Below are positions 1-11,064 of a stretch of DNA of 64,000 nt, piece by piece. Origin of the DNA: Cupriavidus oxalaticus (lineage in GTDB: Bacteria; Pseudomonadota; Gammaproteobacteria; Burkholderiales; Burkholderiaceae). The notes below the pieces were generated by a model. That model was given only the letters and a program-made list of their open reading frames with translations. It had not been told where the DNA came from and made no database searches. The position numbers and the translations under genes are program-made. Position 1 is the first letter of the stretch. Each line of letters starts with the position of its first letter. The stretch is taken from assembly GCF_016894385.1 (NCBI RefSeq), contig NZ_CP069812.1, positions 186,001-250,000 on the forward strand, in the 5' to 3' direction.

Positions 1-1
1 G

Positions 2-532
2 ACGCCGTGGATCAAGCTGGAGCTGATCGGCGACGACTACACGCTGCAGCCCGACACGCTCAACCTGCCCGCGGTGGCCGAGACCCTGATCCAGGAAGGT
101 TTCAAGGTGCTGCCGTACTGCACCGAGGACCTGGTGCTGTGCCGCCGGCTGCTCGACGTCGGCTGCCAGGCGCTGATGCCTTGGGCCGCGCCGATCGGCA
201 CCGGCCGTGGCGCGGTCAATCCGCACGCGATGCGCGTGCTGCGCGAGCGCCTGCCGGATACGCCGCTGATCGTCGATGCCGGCCTGGGCCTGCCGTCGCA
301 CGCAGCGCAGGTGCTGGAGTGGGGCTACGACGGCGTGCTGCTCAACACCGCGGTGGCGCAGGCCGCCTACCCGGTCAACATGGCGCGCGCGTTCGCGCAG
401 GCAGTCGAAGCCGGCCGCACCGCGTACCTCGCCGGCCCGATGCCCGAGCGCGAGGTGGCGCAGGCCAGCACGCCGGTGGTCGGCATGCCGTTCTGGCATG
501 CGGAGGCGGAACAGCGGGAGCAGCGCGCATGA
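2..532 (+). CDS. thiG: Thiazole synthase ThiG, 5' end missing
   Basis: The last 176 residues of ThiG, which forms the thiazole phosphate ring of thiamine from 1-deoxyxylulose 5-phosphate, ThiS-thiocarboxylate and dehydroglycine. The frame is open from base 2, so the gene is cut by the window edge. Visible motifs are [11 protein letters not shown], whose Lys is the family's Schiff-base lysine, then [11 protein letters not shown] and [12 protein letters not shown], and the C-terminal [11 protein letters not shown] phosphate-binding segment. Its stop overlaps the thiE start (ATGA, 529-532), so the two genes are translationally coupled. Family identity is clear; the start cannot be seen. Confidence 0.95.
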   Translation, partial: TPWIKLELIGDDYTLQPDTLNLPAVAETLIQEGFKVLPYCTEDLVLCRRLLDVGCQALMPWAAPIGTGRGAVNPHAMRVLRERLPDTPLIVDAGLGLPSHAAQVLEWGYDGVLLNTAVAQAAYPVNMARAFAQAVEAGRTAYLAGPMPEREVAQASTPVVGMPFWHAEAEQREQRA

Positions 533-1668
533 CCCGCCGCCCCGTCCACGTTCCCAGCGACGGTCCGCTGCGCGCGGCGGTGCTCGAGCATTATGGCGAG
601 ACCTTCGGCATCGACGACAAGCCGTGGCAGGCCTGGCGCCTGGAAGACGCGCCTGAGCATCCCGGCGCGCACGATGTGCTGCTGTCCGACGGCGAAGCCA
701 CCGAAGAAACCATTGCGCGCGTTGCCGCCAGCGGCGCCACGCTGATCGAGACCGACCGCGAAGGCGGCCAGTGGATCGACACGGTGCGCTCGCCGATGGG
801 CACCTGGGTGTTCTCGGTTGCCGCGGACAGCGACCAGCCGCATTCGGCCGCGTTCGTCGCGGTGCTGCTGGCGAGCCTCTCGCTGCATTTCCCCGCGCAT
901 GACGCATTGGCGCTGGCGCGCGCCTGGGCGCCGGGCTCGGCCGACTGGCCAGCGGATTTCGCGCGTTTCCCGCGCGTGCGCCATGCCGCGCTGGTGGCGC
1001 CGGAACAGGCCGTCGAGCCGTTCGCGCCATGCCCCGCGCTGGGACTGTACGTGGTGGTGCCGAGCGTCGAATGGATCGAGCGCCTGGCCCCGCTGAACGT
1101 GCCCACGGTGCAGCTGCGCTTCAAGTCCGACGATCCCGCCGCGGTGCGCGCCGAGATCGCGCGCGCGGCCAGGGCCATGCAGGGCTCGTCGTCGCGCCTG
1201 TTCATCAACGACCACTGGCAGGCGGCGATCGACTATCACGTTGCCAACGGCGCGCAGAGCGGTATCTACGGCATCCACCTCGGCCAGGAAGACCTCGACG
1301 ACGCCGACCTCGACGCGATCCGCGCGTCCGGGCTGCGGCTGGGCGTATCCACGCACGGTTACGCCGAGATGCTGCGCGTCGCGGCGATCCGCCCGAGCTA
1401 TCTGGCGCTCGGCGCGATCTTCCCGACCACGACCAAGGTAATGCCGACCCAGCCGCAAGGCATGGGCCGCTTCCGCGCGTATGCGAAGCTGATGCAGCCG
1501 GTGATCCCGTCGCTGGTCGGCATCGGTGGCGTCAACGCCACGAATATGCGCGAAGTGCTGGCCGTGGGCGTGGGCAGCGCCGCCGTGGTGCGCGCCGTCA
1601 CCGAGGCCGACGACGTGCCGGCAGCCGTCGCCCACCTCGTCAGCCTGTTTCCGGCCGAGGCTCTCTGA
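529..1668 (+). CDS. thiE: Thiamine-phosphate synthase ThiE with N-terminal extension
   Basis: Joins HMP-PP and thiazole phosphate to make thiamine phosphate. At 379 residues it is far longer than the usual 210-220. The ThiE barrel fills about residues 170-379: [38 protein letters not shown] and GIGGVN are all present in order. The first 170 residues are not ThiE; the stretch around 75-140 ([10 protein letters not shown], then a small-residue helix) faintly resembles the C-terminal part of a ThiD-type HMP-P kinase without its GTGC catalytic motif. The start is set by the ATGA overlap with thiG. Function of the extension is unknown. Confidence 0.93.
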   Translation: MTRRPVHVPSDGPLRAAVLEHYGETFGIDDKPWQAWRLEDAPEHPGAHDVLLSDGEATEETIARVAASGATLIETDREGGQWIDTVRSPMGTWVFSVAADSDQPHSAAFVAVLLASLSLHFPAHDALALARAWAPGSADWPADFARFPRVRHAALVAPEQAVEPFAPCPALGLYVVVPSVEWIERLAPLNVPTVQLRFKSDDPAAVRAEIARAARAMQGSSSRLFINDHWQAAIDYHVANGAQSGIYGIHLGQEDLDDADLDAIRASGLRLGVSTHGYAEMLRVAAIRPSYLALGAIFPTTTKVMPTQPQGMGRFRAYAKLMQPVIPSLVGIGGVNATNMREVLAVGVGSAAVVRAVTEADDVPAAVAHLVSLFPAEAL

Positions 1669-1678
1669 GCCAGTGGTT

Positions 1679-1719
1679 TTTCTCCCCTCGCCCTTTGGGA
1701 AAGGGCCGGGGGAGAGCGG
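1679..1719. repeat. REP-like palindromic repeat, copy 1
   Basis: Intergenic GC-rich palindrome between thiE and the thioesterase gene. The left part CTCCCCTCGCCCTTT and right part AAAGGGCCGGGGGAGAG form a hairpin. It belongs to a family found at least eight times in this window (near 4.9, 6.2, 44.3, 47.9, 48.0, 50.3 and 50.4 kb), always between genes. Confidence 0.75.
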
Positions 1720-1852
1720 AGCGAACCACACCTGGTGAGGGCATCGCGTCACCAAGATTTGTGCGACATTCGCCCAGCCGCGGGAACCGGACCGGACCCC
1801 GCCGCTATGATGTTGGGCAGCATTCCCCGCCAACCATCCCGCATCGCGCACC

Positions 1853-2302
1853 ATGTCGACCCAGCTCCCCGAAATCATCCCCGCCGCCCCCGGCACGCCC
1901 GAGAAGCCCTACTTCGGCATCGATGTCCCGCTGATGCGCTATTTCGGCCTGCAGCCGGAGGTGATCGAGGAGGGCTACTGCCGCACGCGCCTGCCGGCGC
2001 ACCCGCAGCTGGTGAACAGCCGCGGCGACGTGCACGGCGGCACGCTGATGGCGACGCTGGACTTCACGCTGAGCGGTGCGGCACGCTCGCATGCGCCCAC
2101 GGAAACGGGCGTGATCACCATCGACATGTCGACCCATTTCCTGGCCGCCGCGCGCGGCGAGCTGACGCTGGAAGCGCGCTGCCTGCGCCGCGGCGCGCGC
2201 ATCGCCTTCTGCGAAGGCGAAGTGAAGGATGCGGCCGGCACCGTGGTGTGCGTGGCGCGGGCCGCGTTCAAGCTGGTGCCGCTGTCCAGCGGCGGCAACT
2301 GA
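1853..2302 (+). CDS. PaaI-family hotdog thioesterase
   Basis: A 149-residue hotdog-fold protein of the PaaI/YbgC-like acyl-CoA thioesterase group. The family signature NSRGDVHGGTLMATLDF lies at about residues 55-71 (the HGG turn and downstream acidic residue are the usual active-site elements), followed by the central strand region GVITIDMSTHFLAAA. It stands alone between thiE and the convergent thiD. The substrate cannot be told from sequence; small acyl- or aryl-acyl-CoA is usual for the family. The ATG at 1853 is the only good start ahead of the fold. Confidence 0.85.
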   Translation: MSTQLPEIIPAAPGTPEKPYFGIDVPLMRYFGLQPEVIEEGYCRTRLPAHPQLVNSRGDVHGGTLMATLDFTLSGAARSHAPTETGVITIDMSTHFLAAARGELTLEARCLRRGARIAFCEGEVKDAAGTVVCVARAAFKLVPLSSGGN

Positions 2303-2325
2303 TTCCTGCCTGAAAAACCCGCCGC

Positions 2326-3162
<837 letters not shown>

Positions 3163-3210
3163 CTGTGCGGAAATCAAGGAGGGGCCGGTGCGCAAGGCAG
3201 CCGGGCACGC

Positions 3211-3216
3211 TACAAT
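3211..3216 (+). promoter_or_regulatory. Putative -10 box of ahcY
   Basis: TACAAT lies 9 bases before the riboswitch P1 helix, so transcription would start almost exactly at the aptamer. No convincing -35 hexamer is seen 16-18 bases upstream. Confidence 0.5.
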
Positions 3217-3223
3217 ACCGCCA

Positions 3224-3309
3224 CTCCGAGGAGCGTTGCAACGGATGCGGTAGGCAAAAAGTGCTACCCCATGCATCCGCCAGGCTCGGACTGTCTTCAA
3301 CGGCGCTCG
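3224..3309 (+). ncRNA. SAH riboswitch upstream of ahcY
   Basis: Matches the S-adenosylhomocysteine riboswitch known from Burkholderiales. P1 is TCCGAG (3225-3230) with CTCGGA (3285-3290). The conserved GAGGAGCG core runs to 3235, and GAGCG (3231-3235) can form the pseudoknot with CGCTC (3304-3308) in the conserved AACGGCGCTC tail. A variable hairpin, CGGATGC (3242-3248) with GCATCCG (3273-3279), fills the middle. It sits about 120 bases ahead of ahcY, the enzyme that removes SAH. In this class SAH binding turns expression on. Confidence 0.9.
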
Positions 3310-3431
3310 CTGATCCGTGGTTCGCACGGAGGCGAGTCGACCTATCCGCCCGCTGCGCATGTGCCGCTGCCATGCCGCCGCCCGATTCCCCGATCTCGTC
3401 ACCTGCGTGCCACTCTTCACCGGAGTGAAAC

Positions 3432-4850
<1,419 letters not shown>

Positions 4851-4870
4851 TGCGCGCAGGAAGGTAGGAA

Positions 4871-4912
4871 CTCCCCTCTCCCGCTTGCGGGAGAGGGGCC
4901 GGGGGTGAGGGG
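4871..4912. repeat. REP-like palindromic repeat, copy 2
   Basis: CTCCCCTCTCCCGCTTGCGGGAGAGGGG-type hairpin (stem about 12 bp, loop TT-rich) plus the trailing GGGGGTGAGGGG tail. It lies between the ahcY stop and the membrane-protein gene, so transcription from ahcY into metF would pass through it. Confidence 0.8.
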
Positions 4913-4937
4913 AGAAACCACCAACCAAGGAGCCGTC

Positions 4938-5288
4938 ATGAGACTACTGGTCGTCTGGGTCATCAACGCTGTCGCGCTGTTCGTGCTGCCGTACATCATC
5001 CCGTCGATCCACATCAAGAGCTTCGGCTCGGCGATGCTGGCGGCACTGGTGCTGGGCCTGGTCAATACGCTGATCCGGCCGATCCTGGTGATCCTGACGC
5101 TGCCGGTCACGCTGCTGACGCTGGGGCTGTTTATCTTCGTCATCAACGCGCTGCTGTTCCTGTTTGTCGGCAACCTGCTGTCGGGCTTCACGGTCGGCGG
5201 CTTCTGGGCGGCCTTGCTGGGCTCCATCCTGTACAGCGTGATCTCGTGGCTGCTCGCCAGCCTGCTGCTGGGCAACCGCGACGACTGA
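4938..5288 (+). CDS. Phage-holin-family IV (DUF/PF04020) membrane protein
   Basis: A 116-residue, very hydrophobic protein with about four membrane segments (around residues 2-20, 30-50, 55-77 and 88-110) and a short basic-acidic tail. It fits the small phage-holin-superfamily-4 membrane proteins (YvlD type), which are commonly encoded between ahcY and metF in betaproteobacteria; nothing links it to a phage here. AAGGAG at 4927-4932 fixes the ATG at 4938, though the frame is open a little further upstream. Its role is unknown; position suggests co-transcription with the methionine-cycle genes. Confidence 0.8.
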   Translation: MRLLVVWVINAVALFVLPYIIPSIHIKSFGSAMLAALVLGLVNTLIRPILVILTLPVTLLTLGLFIFVINALLFLFVGNLLSGFTVGGFWAALLGSILYSVISWLLASLLLGNRDD

Positions 5289-5328
5289 CCTCATTTCGCG
5301 CGCCGCGGCAACGCGGCGCGCCACCATC

Positions 5329-6159
5329 ATGCAAGACCGCTACTTCAGCTTTGAATTCTTCCCGCCCAAGACGGCGGAGGGCACGGAGAAACTGCGCAAC
5401 ACGCGCGCGCAGCTGGCCCCGCTCAAGCCCAAGTACATCTCGGTGACGTTCGGCGCCGGCGGCACCACGCAGCAAGGCACGCTCGACGCCGTGCTGGAAA
5501 TCCAGCGCGAAGGCATCGAGGCCGCGCCGCACCTGTCGTGCGTGGGCTCATCGCGCGAGAGCATCCGCGCGATCCTGCAGCAGTACCGCGACGGCGGCAT
5601 CCGCCATATCGTCGCGCTGCGCGGCGACATGCCGTCGGGCATGGGCGAGATCGGCGAGTTCCGCTACGCCAACGAGCTGGTGGAGTTCATCCGTGCGGAG
5701 ACCGGCGACTGGTTCAATATCGAAGTCGCGGCGTACCCGGAGTACCACCCGCAGGCGAAGTCGCCGCGCCATGACCTCGACAACTTCGTGCGCAAGGTCA
5801 GGGCCGGTGCCGACTCGGCGATCACGCAGTACTTCTACAACGCCGACGCGTACTTCCGCTTTGTCGACGATGTGCGCGCGCAGGGCGTGGAGGTGCCGAT
5901 CGTGCCGGGCATCATGCCGATCACCAACTACTCGCAGCTGATGCGCTTCTCCGAGATGTGCGGTGCCGAAGTGCCGCGCTGGGTGGCCAAGCGGCTGGAG
6001 AGCTTCGGCGACGACCGCGAATCGATCCGCGCCTTCGGGCTGGACGTGGTCACCGCGCTGTGCGAGCGGCTGCTGGCCGCGGGCGTGCCGGGGCTGCATT
6101 TCTACACGCTCAACGCGGCCGGCGCGACCAAGGCGATCTGGCAGCGGCTGAAGCTGTAA
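5329..6159 (+). CDS. metF: Methylenetetrahydrofolate reductase
   Basis: Reduces 5,10-methylene-THF to 5-methyl-THF for methionine synthesis, a FAD-dependent barrel enzyme. The 276 residues match the single-domain bacterial form. Motifs include SFEFFPPKTAEG at the N terminus (catalytic Glu), SVTFGAGG, HLSCVGSS, ALRGDMP, AAYPEYHP and FFYNADAYF-like QYFYNADAYFRF, and the C-terminal GVPGLHFYTLNAAG. It lies 40 bases after the membrane protein, consistent with one ahcY-metF transcription unit that supplies methyl groups and recycles SAH. Confidence 0.97.
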   Translation: MQDRYFSFEFFPPKTAEGTEKLRNTRAQLAPLKPKYISVTFGAGGTTQQGTLDAVLEIQREGIEAAPHLSCVGSSRESIRAILQQYRDGGIRHIVALRGDMPSGMGEIGEFRYANELVEFIRAETGDWFNIEVAAYPEYHPQAKSPRHDLDNFVRKVRAGADSAITQYFYNADAYFRFVDDVRAQGVEVPIVPGIMPITNYSQLMRFSEMCGAEVPRWVAKRLESFGDDRESIRAFGLDVVTALCERLLAAGVPGLHFYTLNAAGATKAIWQRLKL

Positions 6160-6162
6160 GGA

Positions 6163-6188
6163 ACCCGCTGAAAAGAGAGCGGTTTTGG
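6163..6188 (+). terminator. Possible terminator after metF
   Basis: CCGCT (6165-6169) and AGCGG (6178-6182) form a short stem followed directly by TTTT, three bases after the metF stop. The stem is only 5 bp, so strength is uncertain. Confidence 0.5.
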
Positions 6189-6226
6189 GTGCTCCAAAGC
6201 GACTCGAGCTTGCCCAAGCAAGGTGT

Positions 6227-6262
6227 TCTCCCTCTCCCCTCACGGGCCTCACGGGGAGAGGG
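6227..6262. repeat. REP-like palindromic repeat, copy 3
   Basis: CCTCTCCCC (6231-6239) and GGGGAGAGG (6253-6261) form a hairpin with a 13-base loop in the metF-Mut7-C gap. It is a diverged member of the window-wide CTCCCCTCTCCC palindrome family. Confidence 0.7.
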
Positions 6263-6321
6263 GTGCCTGCTGCAGGCGCATAGGTGCTCCCACGCCCCCA
6301 AATCGGTGCCATACTCGCCCC

Positions 6322-7065
6322 ATGGTCACCGCCACCTTCCGCTTCTACGAGGAACTGAACGACTTCCTCCCACCGGACCAGCGCCGGCGTGACCTGCCCT
6401 GCGCGTGCGCGCGCGCCGCGACCGTCAAGCACATGATCGAGGCACTCGGTGTGCCGCACACCGAGGTCGAGCTGATCCTGGTCAACGGCGAGTCTTCCGT
6501 CTTCGAGCGCCAGCTGCAGGATGGCGACCGGGTCTCGGTCTATCCCAAGTTCGAACGCCTCGACGTCACGCCGCTGCTGCGCGTGCGCGAGCACCCGCTG
6601 CGCGTGATGCATTTCGTTGCCGACGCGCATCTGGGCGGGCTGGCGCACCTGCTGCGCATGACCGGCTTCGACACCCTCTACGACAACCACTTCGAAGACA
6701 GCGAGATCGAGCGCATTGCTGTTGACGAATGCCGCGTCGTGCTGACGCGCGACCGCGAACTGCTCAAGCGCCGCGGCATCACGCACGGCTGCTATGTGCG
6801 CGCGCTCAAGCCGCGCCAGCAGGTGCGCGAGATCTTCGCGCGGCTCGACCTGGCGCGCAGCGCGCGGCCGTTTTCGTTATGCCTGGACTGCAATGTGCCG
6901 CTGCACGCGCTGGATGCGGCCGAAGCGGCGGGGCGGGTGCCGGACGGCGTGCTCGAGCGCCACCGCAGCTTCGTCACCTGCGACCAGTGCCGGCGGGTGT
7001 TCTGGGAAGGCTCGCACTGGCGCTGCATGCGCGCGCTGGTCGATGAGCTCGTGCAGGCCGGCTGA
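6322..7065 (+). CDS. Mut7-C RNase-domain protein with ubiquitin-like N-terminal domain
   Basis: A 247-residue two-domain protein. Residues 1-85 look like a ThiS/MoaD-type beta-grasp domain (Mut7-C ubiquitin family): FRFYEELNDFLPP, then ELILVNGES and QDGDRVSVYPKFE. Residues 95-247 are the Mut7-C PIN-like putative RNase domain: FVADAHLGGLAHLLRMTGFDT, LTRDRELLKRRG, and a zinc-ribbon-like CLDC...CDQCRRVFWEGSHW. It is a lone gene after metF. The ATG at 6322 opens the beta-grasp fold; an RNA substrate is only presumed from the family. Confidence 0.85.
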   Translation: MVTATFRFYEELNDFLPPDQRRRDLPCACARAATVKHMIEALGVPHTEVELILVNGESSVFERQLQDGDRVSVYPKFERLDVTPLLRVREHPLRVMHFVADAHLGGLAHLLRMTGFDTLYDNHFEDSEIERIAVDECRVVLTRDRELLKRRGITHGCYVRALKPRQQVREIFARLDLARSARPFSLCLDCNVPLHALDAAEAAGRVPDGVLERHRSFVTCDQCRRVFWEGSHWRCMRALVDELVQAG

Positions 7066-7104
7066 ACTCAAGCTTTGCCCGCGCGCTCCCGTCACCCTTT
7101 TGGG

Positions 7105-7707
7105 CTAGAACGCCCCGGCCTCGGTAACGATCCAGTCCATCGCCACATCATGCGGCTGCGCGGGCAGCGCGATGCGGCACGCTTCATAGCCGATGCCGAT
7201 CGCCACCGGCCGGTGCGCCATCGCCGCCAGCGTGCGGTCGTAGAAGCCGCCGCCGTAGCCCAGGCGGAACTTGTCGGGGCTGAAACCGACACAGGGAATG
7301 ACCAGGGCGTCGGGCGTCACGGCCTCGGTGCCGTCTGGGACCGGGATGCCATAGTGGCCCTTGGTCATTGGCGTGTCCGGGTCCCACCGGTGGAAGTCCA
7401 GCGGCGCGCCGGGCCGGCTTACCGCCGGCAGCGCAGCCTGGCGCCCGGGCACCGCCGCGAGCCATTGCGCGACCGCGCCGCGCGCGTCGAACTCCTGCTG
7501 GATCGGCCAGTAGAAGCCGAGGCAGCGCACGGCCAGGCCCGCCAGCAGCTCGGACAACGCGGCGCCGATGCGCGCATCGGCATCGTTGCGCGCGGGCAGG
7601 CCGGCACGCAATGCCAGCAGGCGCGCACGCTGCGCGCGGCGGTCTTCGGCGGGATCGGGGAGCGAGGCGGGCGAGGTGGCGGCCGAAGTGGCGGATCTTG
7701 AAGACAT
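7105..7707 (-). CDS. 5-formyltetrahydrofolate cyclo-ligase
   Basis: Converts 5-formyl-THF to 5,10-methenyl-THF with ATP, returning stored folate to the active pool. 200 residues, normal length. Signatures: LRAGLPARNDADARI near the N terminus, GFYWPIQQEFD, the PVPDGTEAVTPDALVIPCVGF segment and the nucleotide-binding loop RLGYGGGFYDRTLA. ATG at 7707 is the last start before the fold; longer in-frame versions would run into the promoter of the divergent transglycosylase gene. It complements the folate genes metF and folB in the window. Confidence 0.92.
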   Translation of the reverse strand: MSSRSATSAATSPASLPDPAEDRRAQRARLLALRAGLPARNDADARIGAALSELLAGLAVRCLGFYWPIQQEFDARGAVAQWLAAVPGRQAALPAVSRPGAPLDFHRWDPDTPMTKGHYGIPVPDGTEAVTPDALVIPCVGFSPDKFRLGYGGGFYDRTLAAMAHRPVAIGIGYEACRIALPAQPHDVAMDWIVTEAGAF

Positions 7708-7816
7708 GGCGTGGGATAATGCCCGCGTCCGAACCAACACGGACGGCGGAAGCTGCTGCGGCCCTTGCCATGCATGGCGGGCACCGGCGCCGCCGTCATC
7801 GACAAGGAAGCAAAGA

Positions 7817-9772
7817 ATGCTGAAGGGAGTATATCTGCAGCGTGCAGGGCGGGCCGCCTGGATCGCCATGGCATGTGCACTGCTTGTCACGCCGGTCCAC
7901 GCGCAGAAGCGCCCGCAGGCGCCGGTGCGCCAGCAGCAGCCGGCGGTGATCCCGAGCGATCCGGACGAGGCCTTCGCCGCGCTGCGCGAAGCGGCGCGCA
8001 AGAATGACGTGGAGCGCGCCTACGCGATCTCGGCCACCCTGGTCGACTACCCGATCCCGTCGTACATCGAGTACTTCCGCATCAAGCCGCAGATGTTCGA
8101 CGCCAGCGGCCTGGCGCGCATCGACGCGCCCGACGACCAGGTGCGCGCCTTCCTGCAGCGCTACAAGGGCCAGGCCATTGCCGACCGCATGCGCAACGAC
8201 TGGCTGCTGGTGCTGGGCAAGAAGCGCGACTGGGCCAACTTCGATGCCGAGTACCCGCAGTTCGCGCTCAAGGACGATACCCAGGTCGAATGCTATGCGC
8301 TGCTGTCGCGCGCGCTCAAGGGCCAGAACGTCGCCGCCGAGTCGCGCCACGCGCTGAGCGATCCGCGCTATTTCGGCGAAGGCTGCGTCGACCTGATCGG
8401 CTACCTGGTGCAAAGCCAGCAGATCCAGCGCAGCGATGTCGCCTACCAGGCGCGGCTGGCGCTGGAGCAGAACTACCTGACGCTGGCCGGCAAGATCGCC
8501 GCGCTGCTGCCCGATGCGCGCGTCGACGCCGACACGCTCGCCACCCTCGTCAAGATGGCGCGCACCGACCCCAACCAGGCCGTCGCCTACCTGGGCACCG
8601 TCCAGGGCACGTTGTCGCGCGACGAGCAAGGCGCGGCGTGGGGCGTGATCGGCCAGTTCGCGGCCAAGAAGCTGCTGCCCGAAGCGGCCACCTACTACCG
8701 CCGCCAGATGGACCTGGGCGGCAACCAGTGGCTGTCCGACGACACCCAGGAATGGCGCGTGCGCGCCGCGCTGCGCCAGGGCGACTGGAAGCAGGTGCGC
8801 CAGGCGGTCGAGCTGATGCGTCCCGAGCTGCGCGCCAAGGACGCGGCGTGGCTCTACTGGTACGGCCGCGCGCTCAAGGCCGAAGGCCGCGATACCGAGG
8901 CGCAGCAGAACTTCCAGCAGATCGCCGGCCAGTTCAACTTCTATGGGCAGCTCGCCAGCGAAGAACTGGGCAACCGCATCACGCTGCCCGCGCGCACCAC
9001 TGTCGGCGATGCCGAAGCCAATGCCATGCGCTCGCGCGCCGGCTTCCAGCGCGCGCAGAAGTTCTATGCGATGAACATGCGCTTCGAGGGCAACCGCGAA
9101 TGGAACTGGGAGCTGCGCGGCATGAACGACCGCGAGCTGCTCGCCGCGGCGGAGTACGCGCGCCGTCTCGAACTGCTCGACCGCACCGTCAACACCGCCG
9201 ACCGCACCCGCAACGAGCATGACTTCGGGCTGCGCTTCCTGATGCCGTACCGCGACATCATGCAGCGCGCCACCGACGATGTCGGCCTCGACATGGCGTG
9301 GGTCTACGGCCTGATCCGGCAGGAATCGCGCTTCATCATGAACGCGCGCTCGTCCGCCGGTGCGCATGGCCTGATGCAGGTGATGCCGGCGACGGCCAGG
9401 TACGTGGCGCGCAAGATCGGCATGAACGATTTCTCGCCGCAGATGATGGGCGATCCCAACATCAACATCCTGCTCGGCACCAATTACCTGAACATGGTGC
9501 TGACCGACCTGGACAGTTCCTGGACGCTGGCGTCGGCCGCGTACAACGCCGGTCCGGGCCGGCCCAAGGCCTGGCGCAGCACGCTGGCGCAGCCGGTGGA
9601 AGGCGCGATCTTTGCAGAGACCATCCCGTTCACGGAAACGCGCGGCTATGTGAAGAATGTGCTTTCGAACGCTACGTACTATGCTGCATTGATGAGTGGC
9701 CGTCCGCAGTCGCTGAAATCGCGCCTGGGCACGGTCGCGCCGTCGCCGGTGACCACCACCAGCCTGCCCTGA
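7817..9772 (+). CDS. slt: Soluble lytic murein transglycosylase (Slt70 type)
   Basis: Cleaves the MurNAc-GlcNAc bond of peptidoglycan to form 1,6-anhydro products in the periplasm. 651 residues: a signal peptide (about 1-30, ending VTPVHAQ), a long helical superhelical U/L region, and a C-terminal SLT domain. The catalytic Glu is E503 in GLIRQESRF; GAHGLMQVMPATARYV and SAAYNAGPGRP are the other two family motifs. AAGGAAG at 7804-7810 supports the ATG at 7817. It diverges from the cyclo-ligase gene with only about 110 bases between. Confidence 0.94.
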   Translation: MLKGVYLQRAGRAAWIAMACALLVTPVHAQKRPQAPVRQQQPAVIPSDPDEAFAALREAARKNDVERAYAISATLVDYPIPSYIEYFRIKPQMFDASGLARIDAPDDQVRAFLQRYKGQAIADRMRNDWLLVLGKKRDWANFDAEYPQFALKDDTQVECYALLSRALKGQNVAAESRHALSDPRYFGEGCVDLIGYLVQSQQIQRSDVAYQARLALEQNYLTLAGKIAALLPDARVDADTLATLVKMARTDPNQAVAYLGTVQGTLSRDEQGAAWGVIGQFAAKKLLPEAATYYRRQMDLGGNQWLSDDTQEWRVRAALRQGDWKQVRQAVELMRPELRAKDAAWLYWYGRALKAEGRDTEAQQNFQQIAGQFNFYGQLASEELGNRITLPARTTVGDAEANAMRSRAGFQRAQKFYAMNMRFEGNREWNWELRGMNDRELLAAAEYARRLELLDRTVNTADRTRNEHDFGLRFLMPYRDIMQRATDDVGLDMAWVYGLIRQESRFIMNARSSAGAHGLMQVMPATARYVARKIGMNDFSPQMMGDPNINILLGTNYLNMVLTDLDSSWTLASAAYNAGPGRPKAWRSTLAQPVEGAIFAETIPFTETRGYVKNVLSNATYYAALMSGRPQSLKSRLGTVAPSPVTTTSLP

Positions 9773-9878
9773 CGGGCACCCGACGGGACGGGCCGCTGGT
9801 GTGCAGTGCCGGGCGCGTTGCGGCGGCCCGGCTGGCGCAACGCGCCGCGACGTGCAGTCCACTTGGCACGGAGGCATC

Positions 9879-10901
9879 ATGCAGACCAGCAACGTCCTCG
9901 TCATCGGTGGCGCCGGCTTTATCGGCAGCCACCTTGTCTCGCGCCTGGCAGGCGCCGCCTCTGCCTCGGGTGCGCCGCTGGAACCGGGCAGCAATCCCGA
10001 TTCGCCCATTGCCCCCGACCGCATCGTGGTCGGCACCCGCAACGTCGAGCACGCGCAGCACCTGTTGCTGCTGCCGCGCGTCGAGGTGGTGGAACTGGGG
10101 CTGGCCGACAATGCCGCGCTCGATGACGCCATCGGCTCGCTCGGGGTCGACGGCATCGTCGTCAACCTGGTCGGCGTGCTGCACGGCGAGCGTGCCGATC
10201 CCTACGGCGAGGCCTTTGCCAGCGCCCACGTGGAAATGGTGCGCCAGATCGCGGCTTCGTGCCTGTCCACCGGCGTGCGCCGGCTGTTGCATATGAGCGC
10301 GCTCGGCGCCGACAGCCAGGGGCCGTCGATGTACCTGCGCAGCAAGGGCGACGGCGAGCGCATCGTGCGCGCCAGCGGGCTGGACTGGACCATCTTCCGC
10401 CCGTCGGTGGTGTTCGGGCCAGACGACCATTTCCTCAACCTGTTCGCGCAGATGCAGCAGATGGCGCCGGTAGTGCCGCTGGCCTGCGCGCAGGCGCGCT
10501 TCCAGCCGGTGTTCGTGCAGGACGTGGTGCAGGCCTTCCTCAACGCCATGGTCAACCCGGCAACCATCGGCCGCGGCTATGAACTGGGCGGCCCGCAGGT
10601 CTATACGCTCGAAGAACTGGTGCGCTTCGCCGGCCGCGCTTCGGGCCATCCGCGCCCGGTGATCGCGCTGCCGGACGCGCTGGCGCGGGTGCAGGCGACC
10701 ATCATGGAACACATGCCGGGCGATCCGCTGCTGTCGCGCGACAACCTCGACTCGATGCAGCTGGACAATGTGCTCGAACATCCGGTCGCGCCGGAGCTGG
10801 ACCTGCATCCGGCCAGCCTGGAATCGGTGATGACCGATGCGCTGGCCGGGCGCAACCGCGATGCCACGCTGACCTCGATGCGCGCCAGCGTGCACCGCTG
10901 A
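9879..10901 (+). CDS. NAD(P)-binding complex I NDUFA9-family protein
   Basis: A 340-residue extended/atypical SDR. The Rossmann loop VIGGAGFIGSHL is at residues 7-18, and the atypical-SDR segment LLHMSALGADS...MYLRSKGDGERIVRASGLDWTIFRPSVVFGPDD is complete, which is typical of the NDUFA9 / NmrA-like group. CGGAGG at 9869-9874 sets the ATG at 9879. It follows slt by 106 bases. The true substrate is unknown; complex I biogenesis or quinone-related roles are suggested only by family name. Confidence 0.82.
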   Translation: MQTSNVLVIGGAGFIGSHLVSRLAGAASASGAPLEPGSNPDSPIAPDRIVVGTRNVEHAQHLLLLPRVEVVELGLADNAALDDAIGSLGVDGIVVNLVGVLHGERADPYGEAFASAHVEMVRQIAASCLSTGVRRLLHMSALGADSQGPSMYLRSKGDGERIVRASGLDWTIFRPSVVFGPDDHFLNLFAQMQQMAPVVPLACAQARFQPVFVQDVVQAFLNAMVNPATIGRGYELGGPQVYTLEELVRFAGRASGHPRPVIALPDALARVQATIMEHMPGDPLLSRDNLDSMQLDNVLEHPVAPELDLHPASLESVMTDALAGRNRDATLTSMRASVHR

Positions 10902-11064
10902 CGGGGGCGGGTGGGGCGGACGGGCCCGTCAGCGGGGTGGCCTATGTGACCCATTTTCGGATCGCTTGCGAGAGCAATTCATTTTGAGGCAGGCTGGTGC
11001 GCTGGCAAAATGACCGGTCCGGCGCACCGCCGCCTCCTGTCGCCTCCTCCCCCAAGGACCTACG

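Noticed and set aside
4938..5288. Holin-family protein as evidence of a prophage
   Set aside because: No other phage genes are near; this membrane family is a usual chromosomal neighbour of ahcY-metF.
7796..10165. A 789-codon minus-strand frame opposite the transglycosylase gene
   Set aside because: It is the antisense of slt and has no recognisable domain.
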